Source: Flavobacterium sp.
GTDB taxonomy: Bacteria > Bacteroidota > Bacteroidia > Flavobacteriales > Flavobacteriaceae
Assembly (NCBI RefSeq): GCF_021151785.1
Contig: NZ_JAGKWP010000112.1
Span: forward strand, 1 to 7,289
Length of the DNA stretch: 7,289 bases
Direction: 5' to 3'
Both the position numbers and the translations under genes were made by a program. Position 1 is the first letter of the stretch; the number at the start of each line of letters is the position of its first letter. Under the pieces are notes generated by a model. The model had not been told where the DNA came from. It saw nothing but the letters and a program-made list of their open reading frames with translations, and did no database searches. Below, in pieces: positions 1-5,088 of the stretch.

Positions 1-27
1 AGTAGAAACTTATTCCGTACTTCCAAA
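1..27 (-). promoter_or_regulatory. Possible leftward promoter, cut by the window edge
   Basis: Read on the minus strand, TTTG (bases 27-24) is followed by a 19-nt spacer and then TACT (bases 4-1) at the very edge. The Bacteroidota housekeeping promoter is roughly TTTG, 17-23 nt, TAnnTTTG, so TACT would be the first half of a -7 box if the next four minus-strand bases are TTTG. The minus strand just upstream (bases 28-60) is rich in A tracts, as in UP-like regions of strong promoters. The fairly G-rich spacer resembles those before stable RNA genes in this group, but that is an impression. The transcribed gene lies outside the window. Confidence 0.4.
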
Positions 28-302
28 CCTTTTTACAATCTTTTTTTAATTTATTTTTCTACCCACTTAAAACCAAGAAGTTACAATACAAAGTTTTTTT
101 TAACCTTTCGCCAGTTAATTCAGCTAAACCTATTATATCTTTATTGCAAACAAAAAACCAACTACACGAAGCCTTTATAACACACAATATAAAGTTTCAA
201 CTTATTCAATCTAATAACTGTAAAAGATAAAACGTTACTCCTTATATATAATAATATTGTACCTATTAACCGTGTAACATTGTTATAGCTAATAAAAAAG
301 AT
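28..302. other. Intergenic region without recognisable gene
   Basis: This A/T-rich stretch has no open frame with the look of a gene, and the plus strand carries no TTTG, so no canonical rightward promoter is visible. One frame is open from base 1 to about 180, but its translation is a low-complexity mix of Leu, Phe, Lys, Asn and Thr without start or motif, which is expected by chance here. A perfect 7-bp inverted repeat, CTTTATA (173-179) and TATAAAG (188-194) with an 8-nt loop, is present but has no T tract on either side. TAACA-T-TGTTA near 276-286 is a short dyad. Neither has an assignable role. Confidence 0.6.
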
Positions 303-312
303 CTACTTTTTT
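294..312 (-). terminator. Weak A/T hairpin at the end of the DUF4294 gene
   Basis: AAAAAAG (294-300) and CTTTTTT (306-312) pair perfectly around a 5-nt loop that contains the TAG stop of the DUF4294 gene. On the minus strand the hairpin ends in a T run. Only one pair is G:C, so the hairpin would be weak. Placement over the stop codon mirrors the much stronger terminator at 2596-2626, which is the main reason for listing it. Confidence 0.28.
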
Positions 313-1007
313 TCCATCTCTTTTTCCGCTTGAACTCTTGCTCTATTCTTTTGTACCCAATTTTCAGTCAATTCATCTTCATTGATAGGTTTAGCGGCCG
401 CTTGCCTTATCAATTTACCTTCTGCAAAACATTTTATCAAAAACATTTCTATATAATAATCTTCTGGCACATCCATTGGATTATACTCTTTCTTTAAATT
501 AATATTAAAAAGCTGAGCCGTTTTATTAGACCAAAAAGCTTTCCATCCACTTTTATAATCCTTTATCAAATCAAACGTTGTTTGCCCTGTTTGCCTGTGA
601 ATTAACTTAACTAGTATTTGACCTTGCTTTTGTGATAACTTTTTAAGTTTAGGCTCAAACTCATCGTTTAAATATTTTTCAGCAATTTTAAAATACTTCT
701 TTTTTTCTTTTTCCGTTTTTAATTTAGCCATAGTCGTATTTATTTGGACTAATTTTTCAGCAGTTAATTTAGCATAAGGATAAACTACACGAACTCTTTT
801 TTCTAGCAACTTAATTTGCTCTCTTTCTTCTTTAGTTAGTTTAATTGCATATTCATCTGACACCATCACTTCTTCAATTACAATTTCTTTGATGGTATCT
901 GAATCGTGTATATATTCAATGGTATCTGAAATTCCAGAATTATTCTGTGCTCTTGCAAAAGATAATCCTGAAAAAATAAAAACTAAAACTATAAAAAATT
1001 GTTGCAT
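303..1007 (-). CDS. Secreted DUF4294 domain protein, function unknown
   Basis: This 234-residue protein is recognised as the DUF4294 family, an uncharacterised family of Bacteroidota. It starts with a clear signal peptide: hydrophobic residues 4-17 and an Ala-Arg-Ala site (18-20) before Gln21, so export to the periplasm is expected. Residues 21-50 are acidic and contain a short repeat, SDTI at 27-30 and 36-39. The conserved core runs from about 70 to 205, with an RVRVVYPYAK stretch (71-80) and a GQILVKLIHRQTG stretch (129-141) followed by aromatic-rich helix. The tail (205-234) is charged, ending in Lys/Glu-rich sequence. No catalytic motif is evident. It diverges from the M42 peptidase gene, with its own -7-like box at 1030-1037. 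The start at 1007 is well supported because it gives a complete signal peptide. Confidence 0.88.
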   Translation of the reverse strand: MQQFFIVLVFIFSGLSFARAQNNSGISDTIEYIHDSDTIKEIVIEEVMVSDEYAIKLTKEEREQIKLLEKRVRVVYPYAKLTAEKLVQINTTMAKLKTEKEKKKYFKIAEKYLNDEFEPKLKKLSQKQGQILVKLIHRQTGQTTFDLIKDYKSGWKAFWSNKTAQLFNINLKKEYNPMDVPEDYYIEMFLIKCFAEGKLIRQAAAKPINEDELTENWVQKNRARVQAEKEMEKK

Positions 1008-1029
1008 CTTACCTATTATATATATGTGT

Positions 1030-1037
1030 CAAAATTA
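1030..1037 (-). promoter_or_regulatory. Candidate -7 box for the DUF4294 gene
   Basis: The minus strand reads TAATTTTG, a full match to the Bacteroidota TAnnTTTG -7 consensus, 22 nt upstream of the DUF4294 start. That predicts a short leader of about 15 nt. A TTTG at 1063-1066 on the same strand could be the -33 element, but its spacer is about 25 nt, slightly longer than usual. Confidence 0.5.
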
Positions 1038-1070
1038 TTAAAATTATTAGCAACTCTAATGCCAAATATT

Positions 1071-1078
1071 TAATTTAG
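1071..1078 (+). promoter_or_regulatory. Candidate -7 box for the M42 peptidase gene
   Basis: TAATTTAG differs from TAnnTTTG at one position and lies 15 nt before the M42 start codon. TTA at 1047-1049, 21 nt upstream, is a one-mismatch -33 element. The leader would be under 15 nt and A-rich (GCGAAAAAAATATAGA before ATG), which suits the SD-independent starts of this group. Confidence 0.38.
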
Positions 1079-1093
1079 CGAAAAAAATATAGA

Positions 1094-2191
1094 ATGAAAA
1101 GCAAAAGTATTTTAAACGAGAATTCGCTAGTATTTTTAGAGCAGTACTTAAACAATGCCTCCCCAACGGGTTATGAAAATGAAGGACAACAAATTTGGAT
1201 GGATTATCTAAAACCTTATGTTGATTCTTTTATTACTGATTTGTATGGCACAGCTGTTGGTGTGATTAATCCTGAAGCTCCATATAAAGTTGTTATTGAA
1301 GGGCATAGCGATGAAATTTCATGGTATGTTAACTACATCACAGAAGATGGTTTAATTTATGTCATCAGAAATGGAGGAAGTGACCATCAAATAGCACCTT
1401 CTAAAAGGGTTAATATTCACACAAAAAAAGGAATAGTAAGAGGTGTATTTGGTTGGCCAGCCATACATACTAGAGGAAGAAGCGGAAAAGCAGAAGAGAC
1501 ACCAAAAATTGAAAATATTTTTATTGATTGTGGCTGTTCCTCAAAACAAGAAGTAGAAGATTTAGGAGTTCATGTAGGCTGTGTTATTACCTATCCTGAT
1601 GGATTTGAGATTTTAAATGGGAATAAATTCATCTGTAGGGCTATTGATAACCGTATGGGAGGATTTATGATTGCAGAAGTAGCACGTTTATTAAAAGAAA
1701 ATAATAAAAAATTACCTTTTGGACTTTACATAGTTAATGCTGTTCAAGAAGAAATTGGTTTACGTGGTGCCGAAATGATTACACAAACAATTAAGCCAAA
1801 TGTTGCTATAGTTACAGATGTTTGTCATGACACAACCACCCCTATGATTGATAAAAAAATAGAGGGTGATTTAAAAATGGGAAGAGGGCCAGTAATCGCT
1901 TATGCTCCTGCAGTACAAAACAAGCTAAGAGATTTAATCGTAGAAACAGCAGAAGAAAAAAAGATTCCATTCCAAAGACATGCTTCATCAAGAGTCACAG
2001 GAACAGATACCGATGCTTTTGCCTATAGTAATGGTGGAGTTCCTTCTGCATTAATTTCTCTACCCTTACGTTACATGCATACAACAGTAGAAATGGTTCA
2101 TAGAGAAGATGTTGAACATGTAATTCAACTGATTTATGAAAGTTTATTAAAAATTGAAAACAATCATAATTTTTCATATTTCAAGAAATAA
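1094..2191 (+). CDS. M42 family metallopeptidase (aminopeptidase)
   Basis: This 365-residue protein is a cytosolic di-metal aminopeptidase of family M42, the glutamyl aminopeptidase / tetrahedral (TET) aminopeptidase group, expected to trim N-terminal residues from short peptides. The expected metal ligands and catalytic residues are all present in order: His71 and Asp73 in GHSDEI, bridging Asp185 in AIDNRMGG, general base Glu219 and metal ligand Glu220 in QEEIGLRGAE, Asp242 in VTDVCHD, and His329 in RYMHT. The TGTDTDAF stretch (302-309) matches the conserved GTDA region. Residues of about 72-170 form the inserted dimerisation/PDZ-like domain of the family. There is no signal peptide and the length is normal, so it should be active. 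Substrate preference cannot be read from the sequence; database names such as endoglucanase for this family are historical errors. It is likely co-transcribed with the following SnoaL-like gene 43 nt downstream. Confidence 0.95.
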   Translation: MKSKSILNENSLVFLEQYLNNASPTGYENEGQQIWMDYLKPYVDSFITDLYGTAVGVINPEAPYKVVIEGHSDEISWYVNYITEDGLIYVIRNGGSDHQIAPSKRVNIHTKKGIVRGVFGWPAIHTRGRSGKAEETPKIENIFIDCGCSSKQEVEDLGVHVGCVITYPDGFEILNGNKFICRAIDNRMGGFMIAEVARLLKENNKKLPFGLYIVNAVQEEIGLRGAEMITQTIKPNVAIVTDVCHDTTTPMIDKKIEGDLKMGRGPVIAYAPAVQNKLRDLIVETAEEKKIPFQRHASSRVTGTDTDAFAYSNGGVPSALISLPLRYMHTTVEMVHREDVEHVIQLIYESLLKIENNHNFSYFKK

Positions 2192-2234
2192 CAAACATTA
2201 AAATTAAGGTTTTAACTTATTTTAATAATGCAAA

Positions 2235-2597
2235 ATGAGTAAAATAGAAAATTTATCAATCGCAAAAAACTGGTTCGAGGCCTTTAACACTCATGATCTA
2301 GATGCTTTATTAAGTTTATATGACGATGAGGCATCTCATTTTAGTCCGAAATTAAAAATAAAAAAACCAGAAACTAAAGGTCTTATAAAAGGTAAAACGG
2401 AACTTAAGCTTTGGTGGGAAGAGGCTTTTAATAATCTCCCTAGCTTAAAGTATAAAAACACTTCTTTAACAGCCAATGAAGAACGAGTATTTATGGAATA
2501 CATCAGACAAGTGGAAGGAGAAGATGATATGGATGTCGCTGAACTCTTAGAAATAGAAAAGGGTAAAATTGTATTTTCTAGAGTTTACCATGGATAA
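2235..2597 (+). CDS. SnoaL/NTF2-like protein
   Basis: This 120-residue soluble protein has the pattern of the SnoaL-like/NTF2-like cone fold. A helix with WFEAFNTHDLDALLSLYDDEA (13-33) is followed by a loop and strand, a second helix with LWWEEAFNNLP (59-69), and alternating strands ending in ELLEIEKGKIVFSRVYHG (103-120), typical of the last strands of such proteins. The fold is used by ketosteroid-isomerase-like enzymes, polyketide cyclases and many non-enzymatic binding proteins, so ligand and reaction remain unknown. The gene begins 43 nt after the M42 stop without a strong promoter between, suggesting one transcript. Its stop codon lies in the terminator hairpin at 2596-2626. An out-of-frame ATG at 2228 opens a four-codon frame overlapping this start. 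Confidence 0.85.
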   Translation: MSKIENLSIAKNWFEAFNTHDLDALLSLYDDEASHFSPKLKIKKPETKGLIKGKTELKLWWEEAFNNLPSLKYKNTSLTANEERVFMEYIRQVEGEDDMDVAELLEIEKGKIVFSRVYHG

Positions 2598-2626
2598 AAA
2601 AATCCCGAATAAATCGGGATTTTTTT
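2596..2626. terminator. Shared bidirectional hairpin terminator
   Basis: AAAAAAATCCCGA (2596-2608) and TCGGGATTTTTTT (2614-2626) are perfect reverse complements, a 13-bp stem with a 5-nt loop ATAAA. Each strand has a GC-containing stem followed by a T run, so it can terminate transcription from both sides. The stem overlaps the TAA stop of the SnoaL-like gene (2595-2597) and that of the chalcone-isomerase-like gene (2625-2627 on the other strand), so the two convergent units end within the same 33 bases. Confidence 0.93.
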
Positions 2627-3191
2627 ATTTTCCAAGCATGCCTTCTTTTAAATCTTCATCAGCTGGCTTGTTGCACAACCAAATACCAAATAATGCTTTT
2701 TTAAAATCTAAACCTTCTATTGATCCTTTTTTGGTTCCATTTTTATAGACAACCACCCCATCTTCTGGAGTATAGCCAATAATAAAAACATCTCCTTTAT
2801 TGATTTTTTCTTTAAAGAAACCTTTAAATTTATCAATCTTAGCTTTCAATGGAGCAGTTTTTTTGTTTGTAGCATTTTCAAAACCTTCATTTATTGCATT
2901 AATCATTTTTTCAGAAGTTATCATACCTGAAATAATATTCAATTTAATGGCCATACTTTCATTAGCATTCATTACCGCATTCCCATCAGAAGATTTTTTA
3001 GTAACATACAAAGAACCTACATATAAATCCATAAAAAACTTTTCACGCACACCTGCCCCATTCAAAATTAAACTTTTACTTTCAAAAGTTAATTTGCCGT
3101 CTACTTTTACACCTGACACAGTTGTTTGAGCTTGAGAAAAAATTGCCGTACAAGCAATTAATAAAGTTAGAATGATTCTTTTCATATTCAT
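2625..3191 (-). CDS. Exported chalcone-isomerase-like protein
   Basis: This 188-residue protein belongs to the bacterial chalcone-isomerase-like family. After an N-terminal export signal (charged MNMKR, hydrophobic 6-18, Ser-Gln-Ala cleavage site at 19-21), the mature part starts with strands around GVKVDGKLTF. A GAGVR motif at 45-49 resembles the plant chalcone isomerase motif whose Arg contacts the substrate, followed by LYVGSLYV (56-63), matching the family's aromatic strand. The C-terminal region GLDFKKALFGIWLCNKPAD is also characteristic. Flavonoid chemistry is not expected in this organism; fatty-acid or other small-ligand binding is more plausible, but this is inference. LIAC at 11-14 also fits a lipobox, so lipoprotein processing is possible. 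Met3 (3185) is an alternative start. The gene sits 26 nt behind the YihY/BrkB gene with no TAnnTTTG box between, so it is probably the last gene of the nadC operon. Confidence 0.88.
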   Translation of the reverse strand: MNMKRIILTLLIACTAIFSQAQTTVSGVKVDGKLTFESKSLILNGAGVREKFFMDLYVGSLYVTKKSSDGNAVMNANESMAIKLNIISGMITSEKMINAINEGFENATNKKTAPLKAKIDKFKGFFKEKINKGDVFIIGYTPEDGVVVYKNGTKKGSIEGLDFKKALFGIWLCNKPADEDLKEGMLGK

Positions 3192-3217
3192 TTTTTTTTG
3201 AGTTAATATTTGCTAAG

Positions 3218-4138
3218 TTAATTATTTTTTTGTTTTAATTTATAAATAAATGCATTTAGTTCAAAACCTAGAAGCAATAAAATGCAGTTAATCCAAACAT
3301 AAAACATCATAACTAAAAGTGTACCAATAGATCCGTACAATTCATTATATCTTGCAAATTTTTCAACATAAATACCAAAAACATAGGAAGACAATAAAAA
3401 CAAAATAGTTGTCATTATTGATCCATGATTAAAAAAGTGAATGTTTCTCGTTTCTTTGGTACCAAACTTGTAAATAAGAGAAGTAATCGTTAATATCATA
3501 AGAATAACAAATCCATATCTTGACCATTCCAAAATTGAAATATTACTTGAAACATAATCTTGTAATTTAATTTGTTGCAGAATAATTTCCACTATAACTA
3601 TTGTAGCTACGGTTAATAAAAGAAGAAAAGCAATAACTAAGGACAAACCAATTGCAACGCCATATTGTCTAAAATAACCTCTTTTTTTACTAATATTCGA
3701 AGACATTTCGAAACCATCTAACAAAGCATTAATTCCGTTTGACATTAAAAAAACAGACAAAAGAAAACCTGAGGACAATAAGCCTTTGTAACTATTACTC
3801 ATAATGTCTTTCAAGATTGTCGCTATGGCATCATATGTATTGGGTGGTACACTTTGAGCAACAAATTCTAGAAAGTCTTCTTGAAAATGTTCTAGAGGAA
3901 TAAATGGTATTAAATTGAGAATGAATAAAGCAAACGGAAATAAGGCCATAAAAAAACTAAATGCTATAGCACTTGCCCTATAAGTAAAAGCATCTTTAAT
4001 TAGTCCAATAAAATAATGTTTAATCAAATCATAAAGAGAAATACCTTGTAATGTATCAAAAGTAACACCCTGCAATAAAGTAATCATTTGTTTTATTACA
4101 GGCCAATTTTTAATTTCTTCTTTACTTATTTGAATCAT
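3218..4138 (-). CDS. YihY/BrkB family inner-membrane protein
   Basis: This 306-residue protein is a member of the YihY/virulence factor BrkB family, formerly mislabelled ribonuclease BN. It has about six membrane helices, roughly at 56-80, 119-140, 160-185, 207-224, 240-258 and 270-292, with a cytosolic-looking N-terminus of 50 residues. Family signatures are the first-helix stretch YRASAIAFSFFMALFPF (53-69), SNGINALLDGFE (133-144), and the C-terminal block with YNELYGSIGTLL (264-275) and LLLGFELNA (288-296). Molecular function is unsettled for the family; a transport role is often suggested. Its ATG overlaps the nadC stop by one base (TAATG), so translation is probably coupled to nadC. Length is normal and nothing is missing. 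Confidence 0.92.
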   Translation of the reverse strand: MIQISKEEIKNWPVIKQMITLLQGVTFDTLQGISLYDLIKHYFIGLIKDAFTYRASAIAFSFFMALFPFALFILNLIPFIPLEHFQEDFLEFVAQSVPPNTYDAIATILKDIMSNSYKGLLSSGFLLSVFLMSNGINALLDGFEMSSNISKKRGYFRQYGVAIGLSLVIAFLLLLTVATIVIVEIILQQIKLQDYVSSNISILEWSRYGFVILMILTITSLIYKFGTKETRNIHFFNHGSIMTTILFLLSSYVFGIYVEKFARYNELYGSIGTLLVMMFYVWINCILLLLGFELNAFIYKLKQKNN

Positions 4139-4995
4139 TATATTGCTTTTAAGCTTAAATCCATATTATAAATTGAATGTGTCAACGCTCCAGAAGAAAT
4201 ATAATTTACACCACACTCAGCATATTTTCTAATAGTAGCTTCATTAATATTACCCGAAGATTCTGTTAAACATTGATTACCTATTAATTCAACTGCTTTT
4301 TTAGTTGTCTCAAAATCAAAGTTATCTAATAAAATTCTGAATACTCCACCAGCAGATAATATCTGTTGAACTTCATCTAAATTTCTAGCTTCTACAATAA
4401 TTTTCAAATCTCTATTTGTTTGTTTTAAATAGTCTTTCGTTTTTTGAATGGCTTGAGAAATACCCCCTGAAAAATCGTTATGATTATCTTTAAGCATTAT
4501 CATATCATACAAAGCAAATCGATGATTTTCACCTCCGCCAATCTTTACAGCCCATTTTTCACAAGCTCTAAACCCAGGTGTAGTTTTTCTAGTATCTAAT
4601 ATTTTTGTAGAAGTGCCTTCTAAAAGTTTTACGTAGCTGTTAGTTTTCGTTGCTATAGCGCTCATTCGCTGCATACTATTCAATACTAATCTTTCTGCCT
4701 TTAAAATAGATTGTGAACTTCCTTCCACATGAAAAACTACATCTCCATGTTTTACTTGGGCACCATCTTGAATAAATGTTTCTATTTCTAATCCTGAATC
4801 CACATAGTTGAACACTTGTTTAGCAAAGTCTACTCCAGCAATGACACCTTCATCTTTTACTAATAATTTTGCTTTACCTTTTGCATCAGTTGGAATACAA
4901 GCTAAGGAACTGTGATCGCCATCTCCTACATCTTCTCGAATGGCGTTGGCAATAATAATATTTAATTCATTTTGAAATTGAGCTTCTGAAATCAT
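4138..4995 (-). CDS. nadC: Nicotinate-nucleotide diphosphorylase (carboxylating)
   Basis: This is quinolinate phosphoribosyltransferase, which converts quinolinate and PRPP into nicotinate mononucleotide, CO2 and pyrophosphate in de novo NAD synthesis, in the cytosol. At 285 residues it has the usual length. Motifs are REDVGDGDHSS (20-30), ERLVLNSMQRMSAIAT (101-116), the central DTRKTTPGFRACEKWAVKIGG (134-154) with catalytic-site Arg, Lys and His residues, GGENHRF (154-160), MIMLKDNH (165-172), VEARNLDEV (201-209), ILLDNF (221-226), ESSGNI (245-250) and ISSGALTHS (266-274) for phosphate binding. No defect is visible. It is the first gene of a leftward operon with the YihY/BrkB and chalcone-isomerase-like genes. 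A full -7 match lies at 5041-5048, giving a leader of about 40 nt, and an inverted repeat occupies the putative promoter spacer. Confidence 0.97.
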   Translation of the reverse strand: MISEAQFQNELNIIIANAIREDVGDGDHSSLACIPTDAKGKAKLLVKDEGVIAGVDFAKQVFNYVDSGLEIETFIQDGAQVKHGDVVFHVEGSSQSILKAERLVLNSMQRMSAIATKTNSYVKLLEGTSTKILDTRKTTPGFRACEKWAVKIGGGENHRFALYDMIMLKDNHNDFSGGISQAIQKTKDYLKQTNRDLKIIVEARNLDEVQQILSAGGVFRILLDNFDFETTKKAVELIGNQCLTESSGNINEATIRKYAECGVNYISSGALTHSIYNMDLSLKAI

Positions 4996-5040
4996 AATTT
5001 ATTGTAATGAAAGAATTTTAATAAAATATTTGAATTGTCA

Positions 5041-5048
5041 CAAAAGTA
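5041..5048 (-). promoter_or_regulatory. Candidate -7 box for the nadC operon
   Basis: The minus strand reads TACTTTTG, a full match to TAnnTTTG, 45 nt upstream of the nadC start. A GTG on the same strand at 5071-5073, with a 22-nt spacer, is one mismatch from the TTG -33 element. The spacer contains the inverted repeat at 5050-5071. Confidence 0.55.
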
Positions 5049-5049
5049 A

Positions 5050-5071
5050 GGGAAATCAATAAAAATTTCCC
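5050..5071. repeat. Inverted repeat in the nadC upstream region
   Basis: GGGAAAT (5050-5056) and ATTTCCC (5065-5071) form a perfect 7-bp inverted repeat around an 8-nt loop. It lies 18 nt past the stop codon of the dehydrogenase gene and directly upstream of the candidate nadC -7 box. On the minus strand it is followed by TTACTTTTG, a poor T tract. It may be a weak terminator for the dehydrogenase gene, an operator in the nadC promoter, or both. The G/C clamp of three pairs at its base makes chance less likely in such A/T-rich DNA. Confidence 0.5.
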
Positions 5072-5088
5072 ACCCCGAGTGATTGCAT

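Noticed and set aside
1..180. Frame open on the plus strand from the window edge to about base 180
   Set aside because: The translation is low in complexity with no motif, no start is visible, and stop-free runs of this kind occur by chance in T/A/C-rich DNA. A second frame ending in TAA at 49 is equally possible and just as unsupported.
173..194. Perfect 7-bp inverted repeat CTTTATA/TATAAAG
   Set aside because: It has one G:C pair per stem, no T tract on either strand and no gene end next to it, so no role as terminator or operator can be argued.
1995..2177. Open frame of 60 codons on the minus strand inside the M42 gene
   Set aside because: It is antisense to the well-supported peptidase coding region containing the metal ligand His329, and its translation has no recognisable features.
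2197..2214. TTAAAA-TTAAGG-TTTTAA hairpin between the M42 and SnoaL-like genes
   Set aside because: The stem is six A:T pairs without G:C and without a following T run, so it is too weak to count as a terminator.
2807..2820. Perfect 14-bp palindrome TTTCTTTAAAGAAA
   Set aside because: It lies in the middle of the chalcone-isomerase-like gene, encoding a Phe/Lys/Glu stretch, and is easily produced by that codon usage.
2800..3129. Open frame of 109 codons on the plus strand opposite the chalcone-isomerase-like gene
   Set aside because: The opposite strand encodes a family protein with export signal and motifs; the plus-strand frame is its mirror, with hydrophobic runs arising from Lys-rich codons read in reverse.
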